Source: JAKQEM01 sp964391185 (GTDB lineage: Bacteria; Patescibacteriota; Gracilibacteria; Peribacterales; Peribacteraceae). Taken from it: a DNA stretch of 64,000 nucleotides. The translations under genes and the position numbers were made by a program. The stretch lies in NCBI GenBank assembly GCA_964391185.1, contig CAYMIX010000006.1:23297-87296 (forward strand). The letters are read 5' to 3'. Below, piece after piece: positions 51,828 to 60,187 of this stretch; positions within the stretch are counted from its first letter, which is position 1; every line of letters begins with the position of its first letter. The notes under the pieces are model-generated. The model had not been told where the DNA came from. It searched no databases and worked only from the letters and a program-made list of their open reading frames with translations.

Positions 51828-51833
51828 TATAAT
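51828..51833 (+). promoter_or_regulatory. -10 hexamer (TATAAT) of a leaderless promoter
   Basis: Perfect TATAAT ending 6 bases before the ATG at 51840. Confidence 0.65.
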
Positions 51834-51839
51834 ATTTAG

Positions 51840-52523
51840 ATGAAACCAAGAGAAGAATCTGCGCATCAAGATGACGTTGAGATCATCACTGATCGGGAAC
51901 AGGCGGAGCATTTACTGACGCCGCAACGAACTGAAGAATTGATCGAAGTGCTTCTTTCATCTATTGCCAGCATGAAAGCTGTAAGCGATGAAACACGAGC
52001 TGAACTAGAAGCGATTGGAGCGCTTGATTGGATCGGTGACGTTCCGAAAGATCATCCAATTCGAAATACAGAAGACTGGAAACTCGATCGTGAATGGTTT
52101 GTTGATAGTGTGAAGCATCTTCTTGATGATAATCAGTTGGTTGTTGCAGCGCAGAACAATGAAGTCGCAGGAATTTCTGGTTTCCATCTAGCAGGAAAAT
52201 TAGATGGCAAGAATGTGTATGAAATAGTCAGAGTAACAGTGGATCCAAAATTCCAAGGAAAGGGAATTTCAAGCCGACTGATCCAAGGAGTATTAGATGA
52301 AATCAAAGAGATAGATTCAAATGCACTTGCTTTGGCTTATACAAAAAATGCAAAAATTGTTACACAGTTGGAGCGCAGGAAGGCGAGAAAGCTTTCACCT
52401 GCTGAGTACGTGGATATCATTAAATATGATAATGAAGTTGCCAGAAGGAGAGCCCTGGAACGATTGACGCTCAAGGCAACTGAAGGTTGGGCGGCTTACG
52501 TATTGCCAGTGGATAACAAATAG
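51840..52523 (+). CDS. GNAT-family acetyltransferase
   Basis: 227 residues. The acetyl-CoA-binding motif RVTVDPKFQGKGISSRLIQ is in place (about 136-154) preceded by the NNEVAGISGFHL strand. The first 60 residues are an extra helical region. Target unknown. Leaderless by the TATAAT position. Confidence 0.75.
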   Translation: MKPREESAHQDDVEIITDREQAEHLLTPQRTEELIEVLLSSIASMKAVSDETRAELEAIGALDWIGDVPKDHPIRNTEDWKLDREWFVDSVKHLLDDNQLVVAAQNNEVAGISGFHLAGKLDGKNVYEIVRVTVDPKFQGKGISSRLIQGVLDEIKEIDSNALALAYTKNAKIVTQLERRKARKLSPAEYVDIIKYDNEVARRRALERLTLKATEGWAAYVLPVDNK

Positions 52524-52549
52524 GGGCGACGTATGGTAGAATGAGGTTT

Positions 52550-52807
52550 ATGCAACGCCTCTGGTTCGCCGCAAAACGTTATGGCTACGGTTGGTACCCC
52601 GTCACATGGGAAGGATGGGTGTGTTTGATTGTGTACATGTTGCTGTTGCTTTCGTCGATTCCATTTCTCACAGATGCGCTTGAGAGCGGAACGAACACTG
52701 CTTCTGCAGTCGCGATATTTTTAGTCTGGGATACTGTCATCACTGCATTATTAATCACCATTTGTGTGAAGAAAGGCGAGAAGGCGAAGTGGCGGTGGGG
52801 GAAATAG
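52550..52807 (+). CDS. Small two-helix membrane protein
   Basis: 85 residues from ATG at 52550 (MQRLWFAAKRYGYGWYPVTWEGW), chosen because TAGAAT (52537-52542) ends 7 bases upstream; ATG at 52541 would overlap the hexamer. Two hydrophobic helices. YGYGWYPVTWEGW is a recurring N-terminus of small uncharacterised membrane proteins. Confidence 0.6.
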   Translation: MQRLWFAAKRYGYGWYPVTWEGWVCLIVYMLLLLSSIPFLTDALESGTNTASAVAIFLVWDTVITALLITICVKKGEKAKWRWGK

Positions 52808-52859
52808 TCAGCAATTTGATTCGTGTAAAGTACTTTTTGCATTTATAAAGAAAATATGT

Positions 52860-52865
52860 TATAAT
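52860..52865 (+). promoter_or_regulatory. -10 hexamer (TATAAT) of a leaderless promoter
   Basis: TATAAT ending 7 bases before the ATG at 52873, with TTGCAT at -35 distance (52837-52842, spacer 17). An ATG at 52864 overlaps the hexamer. Confidence 0.65.
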
Positions 52866-52872
52866 GTGTGAT

Positions 52873-53364
52873 ATGTCGGGAAGCAAACTTTCTCCAGGTG
52901 CTACTGAACTCATCAGTCAAATTATTAATTTGGATGGGCAGGGTTTATTGAGTGAAGACACAGTTCGTCGTATAAAACAGAGTCTTCAGCGGGTCTCCCT
53001 TAATACAAGGGAGGAAGTAGCAAATTTGATAGAATCAAATCGTCAACAGGGTGATGCTATCGAATCGAATTGGAAGGAATGGGAGGTGATAGGTGTTTCC
53101 GAAAGGTTCTATAGTTTTTTATCACGAGATGAATGGAAAACGTTTACCATACTTGCACGCAATAATGATCAAACAATTAGTGATGTTGAGATCGCAGAAA
53201 AATATTTTGAGATAGGAGAACCAACGGAAAGTCAGGTACAAATAATAAGAAGTCATCTTATGAAAATTTCCTCTGTGGTATCAACATTGAACGAAGGGAA
53301 AACTAATCCCGGTAATAAGCGATATAGAGGGAAGCTTGTACGTTGTTACCAGTGGAAGAGGTAA
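52873..53364 (+). CDS. Hypothetical protein, possible winged-helix C-terminus
   Basis: 163 residues from ATG at 52873. N-terminal helical part; C-terminal segment (ISDVEIAEKYFEIGEPTESQVQIIRSHLMKIS, then YRGKLVRCYQWK) resembles winged-helix output domains that end in a beta hairpin, but the match is weak. Function unknown. Confidence 0.45.
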   Translation: MSGSKLSPGATELISQIINLDGQGLLSEDTVRRIKQSLQRVSLNTREEVANLIESNRQQGDAIESNWKEWEVIGVSERFYSFLSRDEWKTFTILARNNDQTISDVEIAEKYFEIGEPTESQVQIIRSHLMKISSVVSTLNEGKTNPGNKRYRGKLVRCYQWKR

Positions 53365-53394
53365 TTTCTTGGTGGAACCAATTCAGCAAGCTTC

Positions 53395-54495
53395 TCATCG
53401 TACTGAAACATATTCTCCTGGAACCCCATTTTTCGATAGCACGATTTGCCAGAGTTGCGCATCGCGAGCACGAAATAATCCTGCACAAGAGAGCAGATAA
53501 TATTTCCACATCCGGTAAAAGCGTTCACCGTATTTTTCTTTGAATTCACTCCAATGAGCATCAAAGTTCTGAAACCAAGCCATCAACGTTTTATCGTAGT
53601 ATGAGCCAAAATTGTGCCAGTCTTCCATCACGAATAATCCTTCGTATGCGTTGGTGATCCGCGAGGCTGCAGGAAGAATATATATTTATCTATCCACAGA
53701 TCGCCGCCTTTCGTTGGTTCATTGTTACCGATTTTGTGGAGCAAAAATAATCCATTATCTTTCAAGCATCTCGCAGCAGTTTCCATGTACGTGCGATAAT
53801 TTTTTGGACCAACGTGCTCGAACATTCCGACGGAGACGATGTGATCAAATTTTTTATCGAGATTGCGATAATCTTCGAGACGGATTTTGATGGGTAAACT
53901 CTTGATGCGCTTATGAGCAATTCTTTGTTTTTCTTTTGAAATTGTGAGGCCAATAACTTCAACGCCATAATTTTCTGCAGCAAATATCGCAAATCCTCCG
54001 CATCCACAGCCAATATCAAGAATTCGCTGTCCTGGTTTTAATCCAACTTTCTTACAAATGAGGTCTAATTTTTTCTGTTGAGCATCTGCAAGATTGGTTG
54101 CATCTTTCCAGTAGCCACAGCTGTACGCCAGCGTTTCATCGAGCATGCGTGTAGAGATCATTCCCGATGTCATAATGTTTTTCTCCGACAATAAATGCGC
54201 GCTTCGCAGATTGCAGATTCGTCAGATGCAATTTGATAGCGTGCAAAATCAGCGGCAAATTTGCGTGGAGCTTTTTATAAAGATCGGCTGAGAGCACGCG
54301 TGCGATAAATTCATCAAGAGCTTCTGCGTCCCACCATCCGTCCATGTACGCTTCGCCGAGTCCAAGCGAACCTTCGCGAAACACACGGTCAAACATACAT
54401 TCATCATGTACCTGCATGTCCCATGGGTGCGGACCATTAAGCTCAATGCCAGCTAACCCCAGAATATCCTGCGCCCATTTTTTCGAATCCTTCAT
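53395..54495 (-). pseudogene. cfa: Cyclopropane-fatty-acid synthase, frameshifted
   Basis: Three reading frames together give a full Cfa-like protein of about 365 residues. Frame A (54495-54136): MKDSKKWAQDILGLAG to GEKHYDIGNDLYT. Frame B (to 53628): RMLDETLAYSCGYWKDATNL, SAM site LDIGCGCGGFAIF, VSVGMFEHVGPKNY. Frame C (53631-53395): MEDWHNFGSYYDKTLMAW and FRARDAQLWQIV. The first shift fits loss of CG from ACGCGC near 54140; the second fits gain of TA in a TATATATA run near 53683. Cfa methylates unsaturated lipids. Either a decayed gene or sequence error; the C-terminal reading frames are otherwise well conserved, so decay is recent. Confidence 0.8.
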
Positions 54496-54517
54496 AACAA
54501 AGGATGTTACTAAAAAA

Positions 54518-54763
54518 TTATGTTCTATCGATAATGGTTTTGCGGAACCGTCGACCAGCTGCTGACTTCAGATATTTTTCTCTAGTCCGCGCTGTTGTTC
54601 TGTCTGGCCACTCTTCGAGGAGAATACGTTTCCATGGTTTCTTTCTCTTAGTCCAATAGACCATGCCGATATTGTGTTCCTGCAATCGTTGATCAGGATG
54701 TTCCGTCATCCCGACATATTGCGTGCCATCCAATTCACTTTGAAGAACATACGTGAACATCAT
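54518..54763 (-). CDS. GIY-YIG domain endonuclease-like protein
   Basis: 81 residues. TYVLQSELDGTQYVGMTEHPDQRLQEHN is the GIY-YIG motif with its catalytic arginine. Lone GIY-YIG domains of this size (UPF0213/YhbQ-like) are common in small genomes. It lies between the cfa pseudogene and the tRNA gene. Confidence 0.85.
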   Translation of the reverse strand: MMFTYVLQSELDGTQYVGMTEHPDQRLQEHNIGMVYWTKRKKPWKRILLEEWPDRTTARTREKYLKSAAGRRFRKTIIDRT

Positions 54764-54781
54764 GTATGCATTTTAGTTTAG

Positions 54782-54856
54782 TGGAGCCGCCTATGGGAGT
54801 TGAACCCACGACCCTCGGTTTACGATACCGATGCTCTACCACTGAGCTAAGGCGGC
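54782..54856 (-). tRNA. tRNA-Thr (anticodon CGU)
   Basis: 75 bases including the encoded CCA end. Acceptor GCCGCCT pairs with AGGCGGC; D-arm TTAGCTCAGTGG; anticodon stem TCGGT/ACCGA with loop ATCGTAA, anticodon CGT; T-arm GTGGGTTCAACTCCCAT. It reads ACG. Confidence 0.92.
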
Positions 54857-55344
54857 TTGAGATGTAATAAGAATGATCAGCTTCACTGTATTTCTAGACC
54901 CTAGGTTTACGACCCGCCCGAACGTACCGTCGTTCGGTACGGGCGGGTACCGATGCTCTACCACTGAGCTAAGGCGGCTTGAGATGTAATAAGAATGATC
55001 TGCTTCACTGTATTTCTAGACCCTAGGTTTACGACCCGCCCGAACGTACCGTCGTTCGGTACGGGCGGGTACCGATGCTCTACCACTGAGCTAAGGCGGC
55101 TTGAGATGTAATAAGAATGATCTGCTTCACTGTATTTCTAGACCCTAGGTTTACGACCCGCCCGAACGTACCGTCGTTCGGTACGGGCGGGTACCGATGC
55201 TCTACCACTGAGCTAAGGCGGCTTGAGATGTAATAAGAATGATCTGCTTCACTGTATTTCTAGACCCTAGGTTTACGACCCGCCCGAACGTACCGTCGTT
55301 CGGTACGGGCGGGTACCGATGCTCTACCACTGAGCTAAGGCGGC
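54857..55344. repeat. 4 x 122-bp tandem array of truncated tRNA-Thr copies with an inserted palindrome
   Basis: Units at 54857-54978, 54979-55100, 55101-55222 and 55223-55344. Each holds the 5' part of the tRNA (acceptor strand to anticodon loop base A32), then a 35-bp GC-rich palindrome (ends CCCGCCCG / CGGGCGGG, 54913-54947 in unit 1), then TCGTAAACC and a degenerate rest of the tRNA. The 3' acceptor and T-arm are missing, so these copies cannot give tRNAs. Unit 1 differs from the others by at least one base (ATCAGC against ATCTGC). Confidence 0.85.
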
Positions 55345-55584
55345 TTGATGATGACAATAGAACGATGCTCTACCAACTGCCTGTCGTCCGAAGCTCCAAG
55401 GAGCGAAGGAGGAAGCTACAGCGGCTTGATGTTCAATATGTACAGAAAGATCGTCAATCTCCTGCCCGTTCTACACGCATGCAGAACGCTCGGGAGGGCC
55501 TTATTGTGGGTATTTCTCGCACATAGGGCAAGTATTTTTCCTGAAGCCTCTGTGATGGCATAAAACGATCCATATGCTGTGTTC
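55345..55584. other. Gene-free stretch with a degenerate sixth tRNA fragment
   Basis: GATGCTCTACCA (55354-55365) and GCGGCTTGATG at about 55421-55431 flank a further palindromic repeat (55379-55415), so another tRNA 5' fragment was disrupted here. The rest up to dprA holds no convincing gene. Confidence 0.5.
55379..55415. repeat. Palindromic repeat, GCCTGTCGTCCG family
   Basis: GCCTGTCGTCCGAAGCTCC ... GGAGCGAAGGAGGAAGC, same family as the elements inside rplX and rpsE. Confidence 0.7.
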
Positions 55585-56667
55585 ATGCAGCTCAATACAA
55601 CTCTTGCCTGGTGGAATCTTCATGTTCTCAATAAGCGCCGTTATGACGCACTCAAAGAAGAATATGGATCGCTCGATGAAGCGTGGAAAGCCTTCAATCC
55701 AGAAATGCTCCGACAACTGGGCGTGAAGAATGTGGATATGGATATGTTTCTCGATCGTCATACAAAGTTTGAAGTATCTGCGTATCAGGCGCAGATGGAA
55801 AAGCTCGGTGTGCAGGTGGTATCCATCGAAGACGATGCGTATCCTGCGATGCTCAAGGAGATAGGAGACCCTCCGATATTTTTTTCGTACGTAGGGGATT
55901 TGTCGGTGCTCAGTCAGCCTTTACTGGGAGTGGTCGGGACACGACGCATGAGCCACTACGGGCAACGCGTGACGGAATCATTTGTGCAGACGTTCGTGCG
56001 GGCAGGAGTGGTGACTGTGAGCGGCCTCGCGCTTGGTGTTGATACCGTTGTCGCTGCGCAGACAATCGAACATTGTGGTCGCACAGTCGCAGTATTAGGT
56101 CATGGCCTCTCGATGATTTTCCCAGCGGCGAACAAGCATCTTGCGGAACGCATCGTCGAACATGGGGGATTGCTCGTCAGCGAATTCCCTCTGGAATATC
56201 ATTCAGAAAAATTCACATTCCCTGCGCGCAATCGTATTATCGCAGGTTTATCTCTTGGGACAGTTGTCATAGAAGCGCCGGAGGATAGCGGAGCGATTAT
56301 CACCGCAGAGCTCGCACTCGAATATGGTCGTGAAGTATTTGCGGTCCCAGGAAATATTTTCGATGTGCACATGAAAGGGTGTCATACACTCATCGCCCAT
56401 GGCCAAGCGCGCTTGGTAGATAAAGCAGAAGATGTGCTGCGCGAAATTGGTGTGGTGGCAGACGGGACAGAATCACAAACAATTTTCCTCGCGGGGTCCA
56501 TTGATGAAGAACTTGTTCATCGTTCACTTACGTCGATGCCACAAACGATGGATAATATCGTCGAAAAGACAGGATTGGATCCTGGTCGCATCGGTTCTGC
56601 GCTTACAATGATAGAAATTGCTGGAGCGGCGAAAAATCTGGGAGGAGGGCAGTGGGTGCGGATGTAA
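55585..56667 (+). CDS. dprA: DNA processing protein DprA (Smf)
   Basis: 360 residues from ATG at 55585. The Rossmann-like core has GVVGTRRMSHYG, SGLALGVDTVV, FPARNRIIAGLS and EDSGAIITAELALEYGREVFAVPG; a C-terminal winged helix (about 300-360) follows. DprA loads RecA on incoming single-stranded DNA in transformation. A TATGCT hexamer ends 6 bases before the ATG. Natural competence is common in related bacteria, but no other competence gene is in the window. Confidence 0.93.
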   Translation: MQLNTTLAWWNLHVLNKRRYDALKEEYGSLDEAWKAFNPEMLRQLGVKNVDMDMFLDRHTKFEVSAYQAQMEKLGVQVVSIEDDAYPAMLKEIGDPPIFFSYVGDLSVLSQPLLGVVGTRRMSHYGQRVTESFVQTFVRAGVVTVSGLALGVDTVVAAQTIEHCGRTVAVLGHGLSMIFPAANKHLAERIVEHGGLLVSEFPLEYHSEKFTFPARNRIIAGLSLGTVVIEAPEDSGAIITAELALEYGREVFAVPGNIFDVHMKGCHTLIAHGQARLVDKAEDVLREIGVVADGTESQTIFLAGSIDEELVHRSLTSMPQTMDNIVEKTGLDPGRIGSALTMIEIAGAAKNLGGGQWVRM

Positions 56668-56673
56668 CAAAAG

Positions 56674-56740
56674 CGGTGTCACCCTGAGCTCGGCGAAGGG
56701 TACGCCGCGTGTATGGTTCGCCGAGCTCACCATGACACGC
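56674..56740. repeat. Long imperfect inverted repeat after dprA
   Basis: Left arm GCGGTGTCACCCTGAGCTCGG, right arm CCGAGCTCACCATGACACGC around GGGTACGCCGCGTGTATGG. It could serve as a terminator-like structure for dprA. Confidence 0.6.
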
Positions 56741-56820
56741 GGTTTCCTGTCTACACGAATATTATTGAGTGATATTCAGAAAATGCGTAGCATGGGGCCC
56801 ACTTTTCCTCCCTGATTTCT

Positions 56821-57792
56821 ATGTCTCCAGTTTCTGGTCCTGTACGCCTGGGCCACCTCCTTTCTATGGCGTATGCGTTTTGTAAAGCGCATCTCAAAAC
56901 TATTCTGATTGCAGCAGTTGTCTTTGGTACTGTCGCATCTCTCTTGAATGCCACATTTCAGATGAGTGCAGTCGGTCATGTGGGCACAATGATGAATGAT
57001 ATGGGCATGGATATGCAGGAGATCGAAGCTCTTACCGAGCGCATGCAAGCGGGTGACGAAACAGCAGGAGATGAGATGGAGGCAATCATGCAAGATCGTT
57101 TCGGATCGATGAGCGATGAAGAAGCAGCAAACATGGGTCGCATGATTGGCATGAACGTATTCAAGGGTCTTTTGCCACAAATCGGTCTCGTCTTGATAGT
57201 AGGCATTATCTTGATGGTCGCCGCGAATATTTATTACGTGGTGCTCGCGCTTGGCATAGAAACCGAACCTGGTGCGCTTATGAAGCGCATCCCACGTTTG
57301 TTTTTCCCTGTTCTTGGTGTGTGGCTTTGGGCATTCCTTCGGTCATTCGTATGGATTCCATTACTTGGCATTATTCCTGCCATTATCTTGGGTCCGCGGT
57401 TTGCGCTTGCAAGCGTTATCCTGTTGAAAGAGAAACGTGGGGTGATGGAAAGTGTGAGCAGCAGTTATGCACGCACAGCGGGTTATTGGGGTAAAATCAT
57501 CGGTAACTTGATTGTCATGGGATTGTGTTTGTTCCTTGCATCCATCGTCGTCGCCATCGTTGCAAGCATTGTTGGATTTGTTTCTCCTTGGGTTGCGATG
57601 TGGATTAAGACTGTCATGCAATATGCATTCATGGCGTACGCAACGGCATTCATGGTGCAGCTGGCGCTTACCATCATGGCTAATCCAATCGCAGGTGTAA
57701 AAGCTCCGGTGGCAGCTGCCGCTCCGAAGAAAGTAGTTGCTGCGAAGCCAGTTGTAACGAAGAAGGCAGCCCCAAAGAAGAAGGCAAAGTAA
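56821..57792 (+). CDS. Multi-pass membrane protein, DUF-type
   Basis: 323 residues with about six hydrophobic segments, an acidic and Met-rich extramembrane stretch (MNDMGMDMQEIEALTERMQAGDETAGDEM, about 60-105) and a C-terminal Lys/Ala/Pro tail (AAPKKVVAAKPVVTKKAAPKKKAK). The plan resembles glycerophosphoryl-diester-phosphodiesterase membrane-domain proteins of unknown role. Leader is pyrimidine-rich. Confidence 0.6.
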   Translation: MSPVSGPVRLGHLLSMAYAFCKAHLKTILIAAVVFGTVASLLNATFQMSAVGHVGTMMNDMGMDMQEIEALTERMQAGDETAGDEMEAIMQDRFGSMSDEEAANMGRMIGMNVFKGLLPQIGLVLIVGIILMVAANIYYVVLALGIETEPGALMKRIPRLFFPVLGVWLWAFLRSFVWIPLLGIIPAIILGPRFALASVILLKEKRGVMESVSSSYARTAGYWGKIIGNLIVMGLCLFLASIVVAIVASIVGFVSPWVAMWIKTVMQYAFMAYATAFMVQLALTIMANPIAGVKAPVAAAAPKKVVAAKPVVTKKAAPKKKAK

Positions 57793-57902
57793 TGTCTTAT
57801 TGAATCAGCTAAAGCGCGCCCCGAAGCATCAGTCTTCGTCCTTCTGAGAGACGCACAGCTCTCGTACGGACTATGACCGACAGGCAGCGGGACGCGTTTT
57901 TT

Positions 57903-57929
57903 GTAGGGCTTTACATGCAAAGCCCCTAG
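57903..57929. repeat. Decayed GTAGGGGCG-family palindrome
   Basis: GTAGGGCTTTACATGCAAAGCCCCTA, with one missing base in the left arm. Related to 16911-16942 and 29879-29910. It sits between convergent genes. Confidence 0.7.
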
Positions 57930-57935
57930 CATTGA

Positions 57936-58688
57936 TTATTTCTTCGCCAGTCCTTCTAGCGCCTTTAAAGCTTCTACGGGAACCATCCACACTGTTGTGT
58001 TTGATTGATCGGAGCTGATGTCGTTGATGCTCTGGAGTGTACGAAGGTGCAGTGCTCCTGGAACTTTGGAAAGCGTCTCTGCAGCTTTTGCCATGTTTAC
58101 AGCTGACATTACTTCTCCTTCGGAGCTAATAATCACTGCTTGCTTCTCACGCTCAGCCTCAGCGACTTTCGCAATCGTGCGTTTAAGAGTGTCTGGCAAG
58201 ACGATATCCTTGAGTTCTACCGATTGGACATCGATTCCCCAGGCGTCGGAAACACGATCAACGACTTTGCGGATGCTTTCGCTCACTCCTTGTTTGTTCG
58301 CAAGGAGTTCATTCATTTGTACTTCGCCAACAGCATTGCGCATCGTCGTTTGTGCGAGCTGCGAAACAGCGTAAAAGAAATCTTCCACTTCGATAATTGC
58401 TTTGGCTGCGTCATTTACCTTGTAATAGATGACTGCATTGATGCGAATCGGAATGTTATCTTTGGTGATTGCTTCTTGGTCTGGCACGTCGACTGCTTTC
58501 ACGCGCACGTCAACTTTTCTCAAACGTTGAAATACGGGGATAATAATGTGCCAACCCGGCTCCCAGATTTTTGCAAATTTACCCATGGTAAAAAGAATGC
58601 CGCGCTCATACTGATCCACTTGTCGGATGCACATGGAGAGAATGACCAACACGGGAAAGCCGATGGTGAAGAGGGAGAAGATGTACAT
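57936..58688 (-). CDS. SPFH/stomatin-like membrane protein (slipin)
   Basis: 250 residues. One N-terminal hydrophobic helix (about 2-22), then a canonical band-7 domain (GILFTMGKFAKIWEPGWHIIIPVFQRLRKVDVRVKAVDVPDQEAITKDNIPIRINAVIYY, and TTMRNAVGEVQMNELL, GIDVQSVELKDIVLP). This is a typical slipin, clearly different from the island's lipoprotein SPFH pair. Confidence 0.9.
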   Translation of the reverse strand: MYIFSLFTIGFPVLVILSMCIRQVDQYERGILFTMGKFAKIWEPGWHIIIPVFQRLRKVDVRVKAVDVPDQEAITKDNIPIRINAVIYYKVNDAAKAIIEVEDFFYAVSQLAQTTMRNAVGEVQMNELLANKQGVSESIRKVVDRVSDAWGIDVQSVELKDIVLPDTLKRTIAKVAEAEREKQAVIISSEGEVMSAVNMAKAAETLSKVPGALHLRTLQSINDISSDQSNTTVWMVPVEALKALEGLAKK

Positions 58689-58764
58689 AGGCTGATCGTA
58701 CTACGCTTTTAGCGTGCTTGCGTCAACCATTCGACCGTTAGAAGCAAAGACTCAGGGTAGGCGT

Positions 58765-59475
58765 TTATGATTTGACAGCATCGATGATCTTTCCAAATTC
58801 ATTCGGCTTTAGCGAGCACGTGCCAACGAGGAAGCCATCAATATCTACCTGTTCGATCAATTCCGGGGCATTTTCTGGCTTCACAGAGCCACCGTAGAGA
58901 ATACGTGCGTTTGATTGTTGCTTGTGCGGAAGAAGGCTGCGAATAAATGCATGCATCTCTTCAGCGTCTTTGGATGTTGCAGTTTTCCCCGTGCCGATTG
59001 CCCAGACAGGTTCGTAGGCGATGATACTTTCTGCAAGAACTTCGGGGTCAATCACGCTCAGTTGTCGTTTTACCACAGCAGTAGCTTCACCTATTTCTCG
59101 TTCATCAGCAGTTTCACCAACACAAATAATGGGCATGAGCCCCGCATCTATCGCGGCTTTTGCCTGCTCAGCGACAAATGAATCACTTTCTTCATGATGA
59201 CGGCGCCGGTCAGAGTGTCCACAGAGAACATAACGGCAACCATCAGCCTTGAGTTGTTGCATGCTCACGTCTCCGGTAAAAGATCCACTGGATTCGGGGC
59301 GTCCATATTGCCCGCCGACTAATAATCTTTGTGCGACACATTCGTCGATCGTGTTCATCGGAGGGAAAACGATAACGTCGATATCTGTGCGAGGGCGGAA
59401 AGGGGAATCTGTTGTGTCCCAACCTTGTGGAGGAGGATTCATTTTCCAGTTGGCTGCTACTATTACTTTTCTCAT
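58765..59475 (-). CDS. tpiA: Triosephosphate isomerase
   Basis: 236 residues. NWKMN (Asn, Lys), CGHSDRR (His95 equivalent), AYEPVWAIGTG (Glu165 equivalent) and YGGSVKPEN are all present; it interconverts DHAP and GAP in glycolysis. Slightly shorter than the usual 250. Confidence 0.95.
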   Translation of the reverse strand: MRKVIVAANWKMNPPPQGWDTTDSPFRPRTDIDVIVFPPMNTIDECVAQRLLVGGQYGRPESSGSFTGDVSMQQLKADGCRYVLCGHSDRRRHHEESDSFVAEQAKAAIDAGLMPIICVGETADEREIGEATAVVKRQLSVIDPEVLAESIIAYEPVWAIGTGKTATSKDAEEMHAFIRSLLPHKQQSNARILYGGSVKPENAPELIEQVDIDGFLVGTCSLKPNEFGKIIDAVKS

Positions 59476-59510
59476 GCTCTTATCATGCTGATTACCTATG
59501 CAATAGGATA

Positions 59511-59590
59511 TTGTTGTATTGTTAAATTGTTATATTGTTCGCAAGCGTCAAAGGTAGTTTTCTGCTTGCAACAATTTAACAATACAACAA
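59511..59590. repeat. AT-rich inverted repeat, ATTGTTACATTG family (copy 2)
   Basis: Left arm TTGTTGTATTGTTAAATTGT, right arm ACAATTTAACAATACAACAA, with the TATATTGTTCGCAAGCG core shared with 39268-39341. It lies between divergent tpiA and rpiB. Confidence 0.75.
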
Positions 59591-59643
59591 TTAATCCGTA
59601 ATGAATCCGATGAACAGTAGATGCTCTATACAAAGATTTTTGA

Positions 59644-59649
59644 TATAGT
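59644..59649 (+). promoter_or_regulatory. -10 hexamer (TATAGT) of a leaderless promoter
   Basis: TATAGT ending 7 bases before the ATG at 59657. Confidence 0.5.
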
Positions 59650-59656
59650 AAGCAAG

Positions 59657-60091
59657 ATGACAGTATCAAAAGTCGTTTTAGCATCGGATCATGCCGGATA
59701 CACATTGAAGGAATCCGTGAAAAAACATCTGCAAGAAAAGGGGATTGATGTCATAGATGTTGGAACGTTTTCCGAGGAATCCGTTGATTATCCAGAAATC
59801 ATTCGCAAAGGATGTGCGGTTGTTCTCGAACAAGAGATTCCTGGAATTATTTTCGGAGGAAGTGGTAATGGTGAAGCGATGGCTGCGAATAAACTCAAAG
59901 GCATCCGCGCTGCGCTTTGTTATAGTGAAGAAACAGCAACACTCGCACGCACTCATAACGATGCAAATGTGATGAGCTTAGGAGGTCGTCTGACGGATCC
60001 TGCACTTGCACACAAGATGGTTGATATTTTCCTCGCAACAAAATTTGAAGGAGGTCGACATGAACGGCGTATAAAAGACTTGGAAAATTAA
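59657..60091 (+). CDS. rpiB: Ribose-5-phosphate isomerase B
   Basis: 144 residues. ASDHAGYTLKESVKKHL, DVGTFSEESVDYPEI, GGSGNGEAMAANKLKGIRAALCYSEETA and HNDANVMSLGGR match RpiB, with the GSGNGE form of the active-site loop seen in actinobacterial enzymes. It converts ribose-5-P to ribulose-5-P; with rpe downstream it forms the pentose-phosphate link. Start set by the TATAGT spacing. Confidence 0.9.
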   Translation: MTVSKVVLASDHAGYTLKESVKKHLQEKGIDVIDVGTFSEESVDYPEIIRKGCAVVLEQEIPGIIFGGSGNGEAMAANKLKGIRAALCYSEETATLARTHNDANVMSLGGRLTDPALAHKMVDIFLATKFEGGRHERRIKDLEN

Positions 60092-60187
60092 TAATGAATA
60101 ATGAAAAATTAGATTGGTAAATGCAGGGTTATTTTTCATTTTTAATTCCACATTCGTGGTTGTAGAGTCTGCTGCTACCATATTTGC

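Noticed and set aside
53346..53564. Separate small gene after cfa
   Set aside because: It overlaps the last cfa frame in a different phase and has no independent start signal; it reads as a shadow.
54857..55344. Four extra tRNA-Thr genes, or tRNAs with introns
   Set aside because: The T-arm and 3' acceptor strand are missing and the inserted 35-bp palindrome has no group I intron core, so they cannot mature as tRNAs.
54857..55344. CRISPR array
   Set aside because: The 122-bp period is identical throughout with no unique spacers and no cas genes.
56674..56740. Attachment site of a mobile element after dprA
   Set aside because: No integrase, no second copy of the core; it reads as a repeat or terminator.
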